A stretch of DNA of 64,000 bases from Paracoccus sp. MBLB3053 (GCF_031822435.1 NZ_JAVQLW010000001.1:1807501-1871500), one strand, 5' to 3'. Counted from the first letter of the stretch, positions 1 through 10,446 are shown. The notes: generated by a model not told the origin, from the letters alone. A program made the numbers and translations.

Positions 1-1752
<1,752 letters not shown>

Positions 1753-1759
1753 TTGATCC

Positions 1760-1790
1760 GGAAGAAGACAGATCAATCTGTCACGCTTCC
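1760..1790 (+). other. hairpin just after 23S rRNA (probable processing structure)
   Basis: The spacer contains a perfect 7-bp inverted repeat, GACAGAT-CA-ATCTGTC (1767-1782). An outer GGAAG (1760-1764) and CTTCC (near 1786-1790) could extend the stem. It lies directly after the 23S 3' end, where maturation nucleases act on the pre-rRNA. The sequence shows the pairing; the processing role is inference. Confidence 0.45.
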
Positions 1791-1836
1791 AAAAGCATCC
1801 TTGGACAACCGAAACCCTGCAAAGGGTAACGCCGAT

Positions 1837-1980
1837 CCGTTTCTTTCCCGGTCTGGTGGCCAAAGCACGAGCAAAACACCCGATCCCATCCCGAACTCGG
1901 CCGTTAAGTGCCGTCGCGCCAATGGTACTGCGTCTCAAGACGTGGGAGAGTAGGTCACCGCCAGACCTGGAAAGAAACGG
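1837..1980 (+). other. 12-bp complementary stem enclosing 5S rRNA
   Basis: CCGTTTCTTTCC (1837-1848) and GGAAAGAAACGG (1969-1980) are exact reverse complements and bracket the 5S gene with only two bases on each side. In the precursor transcript they would form a 12-bp helix coaxial with 5S helix I. This is the expected design of a 5S maturation stem. No nuclease assignment can be made from sequence alone. Confidence 0.7.
1851..1967 (+). rRNA. rrf: 5S ribosomal RNA
   Basis: A typical alphaproteobacterial 5S rRNA. The ends GTCTGG and CCAGAC pair as helix I, and the conserved CGATCCCATCCCGAACTCGG block lies near 1880-1900. The length of about 117 nt is normal. It follows the 23S gene by about 100 nt and precedes the initiator tRNA, which is the usual end of an rRNA operon in this group. 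Confidence 0.96.
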
Positions 1981-2024
1981 TTCTCTCAAAACGATGAAAA
2001 AACGCCGAAAACCAGGCAAAACGG

Positions 2025-2102
<78 letters not shown>

Positions 2103-2130
2103 ACTTTACTGCAAGATAACAAACACATAG

Positions 2131-2150
2131 GCCGCCCTCTGGCGGCTTTT
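2131..2150 (+). terminator. rho-independent terminator of the rRNA operon
   Basis: GCCGCC-CTCT-GGCGGC followed by TTTT, 30 nt after the tRNA. A 6-bp GC stem with a 4-nt loop and a short U tract fits an intrinsic terminator. Confidence 0.75.
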
Positions 2151-2278
2151 GCGTGTCGCGTCGTGTTGCAAGCGCGTCCCGACCGCTCCCCAAAGATTCC
2201 AAAGGCTTACAGCCGTTCCGATTTCTTCCGTGCAACACGGATGCGACAAGGGATGGGGTGGATGTTCGCGGGATGTTC

Positions 2279-2590
2279 TTATGGGCGAAGAGGTGCTGCT
2301 CGCGGCCGCACCCCGGTCATTGCGACCATTGCTTCCTCGAAGGCAGCCTGAGCCCCAGCCCCCTGACGCATCCAGTATTCGTGCTTATCATCTTTGACGA
2401 CATGCGTGAAACCGTACTGGGTCATTGTGGCTGGATCTCCGTGATCGCGAATGAAAACATTCGAGAAGTACCAATGCGATACCTGGCGGTTCAGACCGCC
2501 TACTTTCGCGCCGCTGAAGGACACCATCAGCTGCATCCGGCGCGCCTTCCGGCTTGCATCGACAACACCAAGCTGATTGACTGGGCGCAT
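2279..2590 (-). CDS. unrecognised small ORF, doubtful or remnant
   Basis: An ATG at 2590 opens a 103-residue frame that belongs to no family I recognise. The middle part has a protein-like composition, with aromatic and charged residues in sensible proportion (for example HWYFSNVFIRDHGD around residues 39-52). The frame stays open about 27 codons upstream of the ATG, back to a stop at 2672, with no good ribosome-binding site at the ATG. It may be the 3' remnant of a larger gene, or chance. It sits in a gap of about 600 bases between the rRNA terminator and the first sulfotransferase; I see nothing else there. Lines of evidence: length and composition only. Confidence 0.3.
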   Translation of the reverse strand: MRPVNQLGVVDASRKARRMQLMVSFSGAKVGGLNRQVSHWYFSNVFIRDHGDPATMTQYGFTHVVKDDKHEYWMRQGAGAQAAFEEAMVAMTGVRPRAAPLRP

Positions 2591-2707
2591 CCCATGGGAT
2601 CGGCCGCCGATCGCAAACCTGGCGGAAGGGAAGAATCCGCGACCAAGGGAAGAGCACCAGATGGAAGGCCATTACCGCGGGTCGCCTAGGCCCACGAGAG
2701 GGATGAC

Positions 2708-3883
2708 ATGAAAGACGACAACGCGGTCAACAAGCCTCGCCTCGGGACACAAAGCAAGGCGATCACCTTCGTGCTCAATCCGCAGAAAGAAAAGGCGATA
2801 CCGCATACCGTTGTTGTCCTGGGTGTCGAGCGCGGTGGAACCTCGATGGTCTCGGGGGTCATTCGCGCCCTGGGTGTCTGCATGGGCAAGAGCGCGGGGC
2901 TCAATCACGAGGATCCGAGCTTCCTGACCAATGACCCGGCCGAGCTGCGGAGCTATATTGCCCAACGCAACGAGGAAAACGCGCTTTGGGGGTTCAAGAT
3001 GCCCAAGGCGACAATGAAGCTGGACTTCTTCGAGAAGGAGCTTCGCAATCCGATCTATGTCGTGGTCTACCGAAACACGCTCTCGATTCTCGACAGTTGG
3101 ATGCAGCGCGGCGCCGGCCAGATTGCCGGCGTTCTTGACCGCATCCATACGTATCAAGAAGCGCTCAATACCTTCTATGCCAAGACAAAGTCACCTGTTC
3201 TGCTCGTGAATTACGACCGCGTGGTACAGAATGCCGAGGCGAGTGGTCTGCTGGCCGAGCAACTGGCCGATTTCATGGGGCTCGAGATCGATGCGGCGAC
3301 CCGAGCCCGCGCGATCTCGATGGTGACCGGCGAAGGAGGGGGCTATGTGAACCTGCCGGAATATTTCTTTCTCTGTGCAAAGGGGAAGGATGGACCAAGG
3401 CAGGAAGAGATCGCCCTGCGCGAAATCGGCGAAGGTTTCAGGGACCTGAATGGTTGGATCAGCAATACGGACCTGACGCCGAAGCTCGTGATGCGGATGG
3501 CGGACGGCTCGAACGTTCCGAAGCGCCTGCGCTTAAGGGTTCAATACGAGGCGGGCGACGGTCTGACCCGCGAAGATGAACCGCTCAGAATGTTCTTCCG
3601 ATTCACCGACAATTACATAGATGCCCATTCCGACCGGCCCAAGCTTCGAAACGGCTTGAATGTCCTTGATATCGAGACGAGCGGGACGGCACGGGAAATC
3701 GCGTTCGGACCCAGCATGACGGCGAGATTGCCCTGCAAGTTCAAGCTCTCCGTCGAGGCCGAGGTGCTTTCGCAAGATATCGTCGTGCGTCCGACCCTGC
3801 AGACGCAAAGCCAGAATGTCGTCATGATCCAGCCGCTGACAGCCAAGGTCAGAAAGGGATTGAAGCGCTTTTTCCGGCACTGA
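2708..3883 (+). CDS. sulfotransferase family protein (391 aa)
   Basis: A PAPS-dependent sulfotransferase-type protein. The 5'-phosphosulfate-binding loop appears as GVERGGTSMV (residues 39-48). The 3'-phosphate-binding strand/helix YRNTLSILDS follows at about 121-130, preceded by the hydrophobic strand IYVVV. After the P-loop domain there is a C-terminal part of about 130 residues (roughly 260-391) rich in beta-type sequence that I cannot match to a family. A Shine-Dalgarno-like GAGAGGG lies 6-7 nt upstream of the ATG. There is no signal peptide. It converges on a second, unrelated sulfotransferase. The acceptor substrate is unknown; exopolysaccharide or glycolipid sulfation is a guess. Confidence 0.8.
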   Translation: MKDDNAVNKPRLGTQSKAITFVLNPQKEKAIPHTVVVLGVERGGTSMVSGVIRALGVCMGKSAGLNHEDPSFLTNDPAELRSYIAQRNEENALWGFKMPKATMKLDFFEKELRNPIYVVVYRNTLSILDSWMQRGAGQIAGVLDRIHTYQEALNTFYAKTKSPVLLVNYDRVVQNAEASGLLAEQLADFMGLEIDAATRARAISMVTGEGGGYVNLPEYFFLCAKGKDGPRQEEIALREIGEGFRDLNGWISNTDLTPKLVMRMADGSNVPKRLRLRVQYEAGDGLTREDEPLRMFFRFTDNYIDAHSDRPKLRNGLNVLDIETSGTAREIAFGPSMTARLPCKFKLSVEAEVLSQDIVVRPTLQTQSQNVVMIQPLTAKVRKGLKRFFRH

Positions 3884-3914
3884 TGCATGTGCCGGAAAAA
3901 GAAGTTACCTTGTT

Positions 3915-3948
3915 GAGCCCCGCCCAAGAAGCAGGGCTCTGCCTTTTC
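3915..3948 (+). terminator. terminator between convergent sulfotransferase genes
   Basis: GAGCCC (3915-3920) pairs with GGGCTC (3934-3939), and the stem can extend through CGC/GCA-type pairs. TGCCTTTT follows. It ends the 2708-3883 transcript; the last bases overlap the 3' end of the opposing gene. Confidence 0.55.
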
Positions 3949-4624
3949 AGGGCTTGTGCGCTTCGAAAAGCGAGACGGCCTCTTCGTAAAGCATTTCGTC
4001 GAAGCGGTTCAACGCCCTGAGAAGCCGGTATTCCTCGTCCGTCACTTCGGGCGAGTATTTGCCTCGATTGACCGAGGGGAGCGTCTGGCCGATGCCGGGA
4101 ACGATGGTTCTCAGCCGTTGCAGCGATTCATCCATCTGTTCGAAAAGGCCGATATAGCTGAACTGCCAGCGCAGGTTCTGCCGGGCGCGTTCATAGGTAT
4201 TGTATCCCACATCGCCAAAGCGCGCCTGCGCGGCCACACCCGAAATGGTCCGGGTCAGGAAGTTGTCGAATTCCCAGTGACGCGCATGGCGAAGGTAAGA
4301 GGCCATCGTGTCAAAGCTGCGAAGCGTGGTCCCGACCTTGCTGTTGTCGTTGTTTTTCAGGTGATGGTAATGCGAAATCGTCCGGGCCATCGGATCGCGC
4401 AGGAAACAGGCGTAATTCGGCGCGGCATCGGCGCGCTCATGCGCCCCATAGACGAAGTGGCCGAACATGATCCGGGGCAGGCGATCATAATCGAAATGAC
4501 GGCGGAATTGCGGCTCATCCGGATAGTGGAAGGAAATGTCGTCCCCCGCTCGGGCGGCGGTCTTGAGTAGCTCCTTGAGAGAGCCGCCGGCAGTTTTGGT
4601 GATGTGCATGAAAAATAACGTCAA
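3947..4624 (-). CDS. sulfotransferase family 2-like protein (225 aa)
   Basis: A carbohydrate-type sulfotransferase (Sulfotransfer_2-like) predicted to move a sulfuryl group from PAPS to a glycan. Counting from the chosen start, the 5'-PSB loop is HITKTAGGSL (7-16) and the 3'-PB motif is FLRDPMARTISHY (74-86). I chose the TTG at 4624 because GGAG stands 6 nt before it; ATG at 4609 is the next option. A longer frame to 4768 exists, but its extra residues (basic, Cys- and His-rich) do not look coded. About 225 residues is short but adequate for this fold. It is convergent with the other sulfotransferase. Confidence 0.75.
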   Translation of the reverse strand: MTLFFMHITKTAGGSLKELLKTAARAGDDISFHYPDEPQFRRHFDYDRLPRIMFGHFVYGAHERADAAPNYACFLRDPMARTISHYHHLKNNDNSKVGTTLRSFDTMASYLRHARHWEFDNFLTRTISGVAAQARFGDVGYNTYERARQNLRWQFSYIGLFEQMDESLQRLRTIVPGIGQTLPSVNRGKYSPEVTDEEYRLLRALNRFDEMLYEEAVSLFEAHKP

Positions 4625-4846
4625 TTCCGTCTCCGTCCGAAGCTTGGCCCGAGCACATGGTTGTCGCGCATGAGACCGCAAACAATGTGAATACAGCCTG
4701 CTCTTATGTCGCGAATGCAGGTGCAGCACCAGTGGCATCCAGGATAATCCGAGCCGAGGTCGGATCATTGGCGCAAATCGGCCACCTTTGAGGCGAAGTC
4801 CAGCGCGTGAAGAAACCGGACAGGAGCACCGCGGCTTCGGTCCTTG

Positions 4847-6238
4847 TCACCTTTCGTGACGAGGCCAGTTCGTGATCGGGCCGCGCCATTCTTCGTAGGC
4901 GCGCGAAAGACGCATGACGCCCAGATCGTCGTGGCGGTGGCCCACGATCTGCAGGCCGATCGGAATTCCCGTGGAACTCATGCCGCAATGGATCGAGGCA
5001 GCGGGTTGTTCGCCCATGTTCCAGGGAACGGTAAAGGCAATATGCTCGAAGGGGCGGGTCGGGTCATTCGTCGGAGACGCCCAATCGGCGGCGAAACTGC
5101 GCTTTGGGTTGACAGGTGAAAGAATGAAGTCGATCCGCTGCAATGCGCCGTTGGTGGCGCGTTTCATCGCGTAGATCTGTTCGTAGCCATCGGCGACTTC
5201 GATTGGCGACAGCATCGCCGCCGAGGCGGCCCATTGCCGGATATAGGGGAGGATCCGGTCCTGTGCCTGAGCCGGCAATTTCTGCATGAGGCCCCAGAAG
5301 CGTGCGCGCCACGCCCGGTCGAGACCGTCGAGCATCGGGCGCGTCAGCACCGGCCCGATCGGGATGATGGTGGCTCCATTTTCCTCGAATGTCATTGCCG
5401 CCTTGGCAACGGCCTCTCTGACATCGGGATCGACCGGCAGGCCGCATCCGGCATCCATCATCAGCCCGATCTTCAGCCCTTGAACATTGGTGGGGCCGAC
5501 ATCCCAATCGAGCCTCTCGTATGCGAGCGCGGTGGCATCGCGCCAGTCGGGTCGCGTGATGGAGTGCATGATCAGCGCGGCATCATCCACCGTCGGGGTC
5601 ATCGGGCCGGCAACGCGGCCGGTATAGTAAGGGTCGATCGGAACCCGGCCGAAGCTGGGCTTCAGGCCGAAGAGCCCGGTCCAACCTGCCGGAAGACGCA
5701 CCGATCCGCCGATGTCGGTTCCAACGTGCAGCGGGCCGTAGCCGGCTGCACCTGCAGCGGCTGCTCCGGCGGACGATCCTCCGGGGTTCTGGCTAAGATC
5801 CCAGGGATTTCGGCTCAACTCGTGAAATGAAGACAGCCCCGAACTCAGCATCCCGAAATCGGGACAGGTCGTCTTGGCGAAGATGATGGCCCCGTCCTCG
5901 CGCAACCTCGCGACCGTCGGGGCGTCCTCGCGGGCCGGATCGAGCGGCAATGCGGCGGTGCCGGTGGGGACGGGGTCGCCTTTGGTGGCAATCAGTTCCT
6001 TCACCGTGACGGGCATCCCGTCAAGCGGTCCAAGGGGGGCACCTCGCAGGTAGCGCGCTTCCGATGCGCGGGCCATTTCCAGTGCCATTTCGGGGCGGAA
6101 AAGCCATAAGGCCTGCACCCAGGGTTCCGAAGCCTCGACCCGCGCGATCAGCGCCTGCATGTAATCGACGGGTGACAATTCCTTCGTCGTGAATGCGGAA
6201 ACGACCTGACGCGCGGTCAGGTCCAGAATGTTGTGCAT
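4847..6238 (-). CDS. amidase (amidase signature family, 463 aa)
   Basis: Hydrolyses an amide bond through the Ser-cisSer-Lys triad of the amidase signature family. All three residues are visible: Lys80 (TVKELI), Ser155 in GGSSAG, and nucleophile Ser179 in TDIGGSV. The 24-residue Ser-Ser spacing is the family standard. The length fits stand-alone amidases rather than GatA, which is usually a little longer and sits with gatB and gatC; neither is present. The frame runs further upstream to 6994, but that part is antisense to the LysR gene and is rejected. It is divergent from that LysR gene, which probably regulates it. Substrate unknown. Confidence 0.9.
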   Translation of the reverse strand: MHNILDLTARQVVSAFTTKELSPVDYMQALIARVEASEPWVQALWLFRPEMALEMARASEARYLRGAPLGPLDGMPVTVKELIATKGDPVPTGTAALPLDPAREDAPTVARLREDGAIIFAKTTCPDFGMLSSGLSSFHELSRNPWDLSQNPGGSSAGAAAAGAAGYGPLHVGTDIGGSVRLPAGWTGLFGLKPSFGRVPIDPYYTGRVAGPMTPTVDDAALIMHSITRPDWRDATALAYERLDWDVGPTNVQGLKIGLMMDAGCGLPVDPDVREAVAKAAMTFEENGATIIPIGPVLTRPMLDGLDRAWRARFWGLMQKLPAQAQDRILPYIRQWAASAAMLSPIEVADGYEQIYAMKRATNGALQRIDFILSPVNPKRSFAADWASPTNDPTRPFEHIAFTVPWNMGEQPAASIHCGMSSTGIPIGLQIVGHRHDDLGVMRLSRAYEEWRGPITNWPRHER

Positions 6239-6343
6239 GAAATTACCCAATGTTCGCCCGATGATTGAAATCTCTGGCGCAGGCCAGGGGAAGTCGGCAA
6301 GTTGTGCGCGCAGTGCCACGATTTGCGGAGCACAAGAAGTTTC

Positions 6344-7249
6344 ATGGACTTGCTGAGCATTGCGACCTTCAACGAACTTGTCCGGGCAGGCTCGATCCGT
6401 CAGGCGGCCGAGACGCTGAATACTTCCCCCACCTCGGTGTCTCGTCAACTCGACAAGCTTGAACACGCCTTTGGCGCTGTCTTGGTCGAACGTGGCCCGA
6501 GGGGCATTCGTCTGACCTCGGCGGGCGAAGTTCTGGCCGAACGCGCCCAGAAGATCTCTCGTGAATTGCTGGTGGCCCGCCGGCTGATCGACGACCTGCG
6601 CGGCCTCAAGCGCGGAACCGTCTCGCTGCATGTGCCGGGTGTGGCCGCGAGTTCGATGCTGGCACCGGCATTGGCCGAGTTTTCTCGCCTTCATCCTCAT
6701 ATCCAGATCGAGGTGACAGTGACCTCGGCCACTGCTGCGCTGGAAGCTGCCGCGACCGGAGCGTCTGAGATTGCCGTGACCATGTTCACACCCCCGGACC
6801 CCAGGATCGAGGTTCTGCTTCGCCTGCCGATGCGGCATGAACCGGTCATGGCGCCGCAGCATCCGTTGGCAGCCCTGACCGAAGTGACGCTGGAACAACT
6901 TCTGCAGCATCCGGTCGCAATTCCCGATCGGACATATGGCGTGCGCCGTGCTTTCGATGCGCGGCTTCAGGCCGCGGGCCTCGAGCCGCCCCATTTCGCC
7001 TTCGTGTCCGCATCATTGGAATTGCAGAAGGAACTCGCCTGCCGCGGATCCGCCGTGATGATCCTGCCCCGCCAGACCGTCGCGCGTGAGATCGAGGGCG
7101 GCTTTCTTACCCTGCGGCGCTTCTGCGCCCGTGATCGGATCGAGACCCATCTCGAACTGTGCCGCCCGCTCGCCCACCACCAGAGTGCCGCAGCCAGCCT
7201 GCTTACGGATTTCCTCGTCGACCACCTGCGTCGATCCTTCGTCGCCTGA
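6344..7249 (+). CDS. LysR-family transcriptional regulator (301 aa)
   Basis: A LysR-type regulator: the N-terminal winged helix-turn-helix (residues 1-60, with AGSIRQAAETLNTSPTSVSR as the recognition region) is followed by a two-lobe effector-binding domain. I start at ATG 6344, which places the helix-turn-helix at the usual distance from the N-terminus; the frame also opens at 6302. It is divergent from the amidase gene across 105 bp, the classic arrangement for a LysR regulator and its target. The polyol operon starts 97 bp downstream in the same direction, so read-through or a role there cannot be excluded. Confidence 0.88.
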   Translation: MDLLSIATFNELVRAGSIRQAAETLNTSPTSVSRQLDKLEHAFGAVLVERGPRGIRLTSAGEVLAERAQKISRELLVARRLIDDLRGLKRGTVSLHVPGVAASSMLAPALAEFSRLHPHIQIEVTVTSATAALEAAATGASEIAVTMFTPPDPRIEVLLRLPMRHEPVMAPQHPLAALTEVTLEQLLQHPVAIPDRTYGVRRAFDARLQAAGLEPPHFAFVSASLELQKELACRGSAVMILPRQTVAREIEGGFLTLRRFCARDRIETHLELCRPLAHHQSAAASLLTDFLVDHLRRSFVA

Positions 7250-7269
7250 TCGCCCAGAGGGCGTCAGGG

Positions 7270-7321
7270 TTGACAGACTCGCTTCCGTGTGTGAGCATTT
7301 GCCCATCGCATTGGCAAATGC
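7270..7321 (+). promoter_or_regulatory. candidate smo promoter with overlapping 9-bp inverted-repeat operator
   Basis: TTGACA (7270-7275) is a perfect -35 hexamer. A 17-bp spacer leads to GAGCAT (7293-7298), a poor -10. Overlapping the -10 is a perfect 9-bp inverted repeat, GCATTTGCC (7295-7303) and GGCAAATGC (7313-7321), separated by 9 bases. The site lies 25 bp before the smoE start. A strong -35, weak -10 and overlapping palindrome suggest an operator for the SorC-type regulator at the end of the operon; that assignment is inference. Confidence 0.6.
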
Positions 7322-7346
7322 CGATCCGAATGGGAGGAGGATCAGA

Positions 7347-8654
7347 ATGACCAATATGCTGCGCGGCCTGATGGGGGCCTGTGCCCTGACGGCGATTGCC
7401 GTCCCCGCAACCGCCGAGACCTTGACCATCGCCACCGTGAACAACGGTGACATGATCCGCATGCAAAAGATGACCAAGCCCTTCACGGATGCGAATCCCG
7501 ACATCCAGCTGGAATGGGTCACGCTTGAGGAAAACGTCCTGCGCCAGCGCGTGACGACCGATATCGCCACCAAGGGCGGGCAGTATGACATCGTTACCGT
7601 CGGCAATTACGAAGTTCCGATCTGGGCCAAGCAGGGCTGGCTGATGCCGCTCGAGGATATGGGAGAGGATTACGACGCCGCCGACATCCTGCCGCCAATC
7701 GCCGAGGGGCTGTCACTGGACGGCAAGCTTTACGCCGCGCCCTTCTATGGCGAATCCGCGATGATCATGTACCGCACCGATCTGATGGAGAAGGCGGGGC
7801 TGACCATGCCCGAGCGCCCGACCTGGGATTTCGTGTTCGACGCTGCGCGCAAGATGACCGACAAATCCGCCGAGATCTACGGCATCTGCCTGCGCGGCAA
7901 GGCGGGCTGGGGCGAAAACATGGCCTTCATCACCTCGATGGCGGCGAGCTATGGCGCGCCGTGGTTCGACATGGACTGGAAGCCGCAGTTCGACAGCGAA
8001 GCATGGAACAAGGCGCTGACCGACTACGTCACGATCATGAATGAGGCCGGACCTCCGGGCGCGTCCTCTAACGGCTTCAATGAAAACCTCGCGCTGTTCC
8101 AGACCGGCAAATGCGGCATGTGGATGGATGCCACGGTGGCGGCAAGCTTCGTGTCGAACCCCAAGGAATCGACCGTCGCGGACAAGGTCGGCTATGCCTT
8201 GGCGCCGGAAGGCGAAAAGCCCGCCATGTGGCTCTGGGCTTGGACCCTTGCCATTCCGGCCTCGACCGATGCGCCGGACGCCGCGAAGAAGTTCGTGGCC
8301 TGGGCGACCTCGAAAGCCTATACCGAGCAGGTCGCTGCGGAAGAAGGCTGGGCGAACGTCCCGCCCGGCACGCGCACATCGCTTTACGAAAATCAGGAAT
8401 ACCTGGATGCGGCGCCCTTCGCGAAGCTGACCTATGACAGCATCATGTCGGCCGATCTGAAGAACCCGACCACGGTCGAGGTGCCCTATATCGGCACGCA
8501 ATGGATCGGCATCCCCGAGTTCCAGGCTCTTGGCACCTCTGTGGGACAGCAATTCTCGGCAGCACTTGCAGGCCAGTCCAGCGTCGAACAGGCGCTGCAG
8601 ATGGCCCAGCAGATCGCCGAGCGTGAAATGGCCAAGGCCGGCTATCCGAAATAG
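7347..8654 (+). CDS. smoE: periplasmic polyol-binding protein of ABC transporter
   Basis: The solute-binding protein (435 aa) of a carbohydrate ABC importer of the sorbitol/mannitol type. A signal peptide is visible (basic start, then a hydrophobic stretch ending near VPATAE, cleavage around residue 23-25). The mature part has the family-1 extracellular solute-binding fold signature (for example KQGWLMPLEDM and the TGKCGMWMDATVAAS region). The start is fixed by a strong GGGAGGAGG ribosome-binding site at 7331-7340; a longer frame upstream is antisense noise. It is the first gene of the smo/mtl-like operon. The following intergenic hairpin may keep this mRNA segment more abundant than the permease genes. 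Confidence 0.92.
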   Translation: MTNMLRGLMGACALTAIAVPATAETLTIATVNNGDMIRMQKMTKPFTDANPDIQLEWVTLEENVLRQRVTTDIATKGGQYDIVTVGNYEVPIWAKQGWLMPLEDMGEDYDAADILPPIAEGLSLDGKLYAAPFYGESAMIMYRTDLMEKAGLTMPERPTWDFVFDAARKMTDKSAEIYGICLRGKAGWGENMAFITSMAASYGAPWFDMDWKPQFDSEAWNKALTDYVTIMNEAGPPGASSNGFNENLALFQTGKCGMWMDATVAASFVSNPKESTVADKVGYALAPEGEKPAMWLWAWTLAIPASTDAPDAAKKFVAWATSKAYTEQVAAEEGWANVPPGTRTSLYENQEYLDAAPFAKLTYDSIMSADLKNPTTVEVPYIGTQWIGIPEFQALGTSVGQQFSAALAGQSSVEQALQMAQQIAEREMAKAGYPK

Positions 8655-8667
8655 CCTCCTCGGCTAG

Positions 8668-8694
8668 GCAGGGGGCGGCGGCTCCGCCCCCTGC
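8668..8694 (+). other. 11-bp intercistronic hairpin between smoE and smoF
   Basis: GCAGGGGGCGG (8668-8678) and CCGCCCCCTGC (8684-8694) are perfect complements around a 5-nt loop. No T tract follows, so it is not a standard terminator. In binding-protein-dependent operons a hairpin here typically blocks 3' exonucleases and keeps the binding-protein message in excess over the permease message; applying that here is inference. Confidence 0.75.
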
Positions 8695-8730
8695 ACATTC
8701 CTCCATTCCCCGCGACAGGGAGGCGCGGCC

Positions 8731-9600
8731 ATGGCGACCAGACATCAGAAATCCCTTGCGCGCTTCATGGTCGCGCCCTCGGTCCTGCTGCTTTTGGGCT
8801 GGATGATCGTTCCCCTGGCGATGACGCTGTGGTTCAGCTTTCAAAGCTACAACCTGCTTTCGCCCGGCATGGAGCAATTCATCGGCTGGACCAACTACAA
8901 GTATTTCCTGTCCGATCCGGCCTTCTGGACCGCGATGCAGAATACGCTGCTGATCGTCGGAGGCGTTCTGTTGATCACTGTCGCGGGCGGAGTCGTGCTG
9001 GCCCTGCTGCTGGATCAGCCGATCATGGGGCAGGGGATCGTGCGCATCCTGATGATAGCGCCCTTCTTCATCATGCCGACCGTCTCCGCGCTGGTGTGGA
9101 AGAACATGTTCATGAACCCGGTGAATGGGCTCTTTGCCTGGATGGCCAAGGCGGTGGGCGCGCAGCCCATCGACTTTCTCGCGCAATATCCGCTGATGTC
9201 GATCATCCTGATCGTCGCCTGGCAGTGGCTGCCCTTTGCGACGCTGATCCTGCTGACCGCTTTGCAATCCCTGGACAGCGAACAGATGGAAGCGGCCGAG
9301 ATGGACGGCGCGGGGGCATGGGCCAAGTTCACCCATCTGGTCCTGCCGCATCTGTCGCGGGCGATCACGGTCGTCATCCTGATCGAGACGATCTTCCTGC
9401 TGTCGGTCTTTGCCGAGATCCTTGTGACCACCAATGGCGGGCCGGGCTATCAGTCGACGAACCTGACCTATCTCGTCTTCTCGCAGGCGCTGCTGCAATT
9501 CGACGTGGGCGGCGCATCCGCAGGCGGCATCATCGCCGTCATCCTTGCCAATATCGTCGCGATCTTCCTGATGCGGATGATCGGCAAGACGCTGGAGTAA
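8731..9600 (+). CDS. smoF: polyol ABC transporter permease 1 (289 aa)
   Basis: An integral membrane subunit of a binding-protein-dependent importer (MalF-type). Six hydrophobic segments are visible, the first at about residues 13-35. The EAA loop that contacts the ATPase reads EQMEAAEMDGAGAW around residues 187-200. GGGAGGCG lies upstream of the ATG. It comes after smoE and 4 bp before smoG. Confidence 0.92.
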   Translation: MATRHQKSLARFMVAPSVLLLLGWMIVPLAMTLWFSFQSYNLLSPGMEQFIGWTNYKYFLSDPAFWTAMQNTLLIVGGVLLITVAGGVVLALLLDQPIMGQGIVRILMIAPFFIMPTVSALVWKNMFMNPVNGLFAWMAKAVGAQPIDFLAQYPLMSIILIVAWQWLPFATLILLTALQSLDSEQMEAAEMDGAGAWAKFTHLVLPHLSRAITVVILIETIFLLSVFAEILVTTNGGPGYQSTNLTYLVFSQALLQFDVGGASAGGIIAVILANIVAIFLMRMIGKTLE

Positions 9601-9604
9601 CGCC

Positions 9605-10435
9605 ATGGCACGCCGTGTATCCGACAGACGCCGCTGGTTTTTCACCGTCCTTGCATGGCTGGTGGCGCTGCTGATCTTCTTTCCGATCCTGTGGACGATC
9701 CTGACCAGCTTCAAATCCGAGGCGGACGCCATCGCAAGCCCGCCGAAGTTCCTGTTCTTCGACTGGACGACCGAGAACTTTGCCGAGGTTCAGGCGCGCT
9801 CGTCCTATCTGCGGCATTTCATGAATTCGGTCATCATCTCGATCGGCTCGACCCTGCTCGGCCTGCTGATCGCGATCCCTTCGGCCTGGTCGATGGCCTT
9901 TCAGCCCGGCAAACGCACCAAGGACCTTTTGATGTGGATGCTGTCGACCAAGATGATGCCGGCGGCGGGCGTTCTGATCCCGATGTACCTGATTTTCCGC
10001 AGCTGGGGCCTGCTGGATACGCGGCTCGGGATCACCATCGTCCTGATGCTGATCAACCTGCCGATCATCATCTGGATGCTCTACACCTATTTCCGCGAGA
10101 TCCCCTCCGAGATCCTCGAGGCGGCGCGGATGGACGGCGCGAGCCTCAGAAACGAAATCGTGCATGTCCTGACGCCGATGGCCGTTCCAGGGATCGCGTC
10201 GACAATGCTCTTGAACGTGATCCTGGCCTGGAACGAGGCCTTCTGGACGCTGAACCTGACGACCTCGAAGGCGGCGCCACTGACCACCTTCATCGCCAGC
10301 TATTCCAGCCCAGAGGGGCTCTTTTACGCGAAACTTTCGGCGGCGAGCACCATGGCCATCGCCCCGATCCTGATCCTGGGCTGGTTCAGCCAGAAGCAGC
10401 TCGTGCGCGGCCTGACGTTCGGCGCAGTGAAGTAA
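9605..10435 (+). CDS. smoG: polyol ABC transporter permease 2 (276 aa)
   Basis: The MalG-type partner permease. It has six predicted membrane segments and an EAA loop [16 protein letters not shown] near residues 168-183. It begins 4 bp after smoF, so translation is probably coupled. Together the two permeases form the transmembrane channel of a CUT1-family importer for sugar alcohols. Confidence 0.92.
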   Translation: MARRVSDRRRWFFTVLAWLVALLIFFPILWTILTSFKSEADAIASPPKFLFFDWTTENFAEVQARSSYLRHFMNSVIISIGSTLLGLLIAIPSAWSMAFQPGKRTKDLLMWMLSTKMMPAAGVLIPMYLIFRSWGLLDTRLGITIVLMLINLPIIIWMLYTYFREIPSEILEAARMDGASLRNEIVHVLTPMAVPGIASTMLLNVILAWNEAFWTLNLTTSKAAPLTTFIASYSSPEGLFYAKLSAASTMAIAPILILGWFSQKQLVRGLTFGAVK

Positions 10436-10446
10436 AGGGGAGAATG

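Noticed and set aside
2153..2689. Plus-strand frame of 178 codons after the rRNA operon
   Set aside because: Poor composition, no ribosome-binding site, overlaps the terminator region.
6239..6994. N-terminal extension of the amidase frame to 6994
   Set aside because: The extension is antisense to the LysR gene and has no family similarity; the amidase starts at 6238.
8443..9732. Long minus-strand frame of 429 codons
   Set aside because: Antisense to smoE-smoF; its composition (Arg, Asp, Gln, His-rich) is typical of shadow frames in GC-rich DNA.
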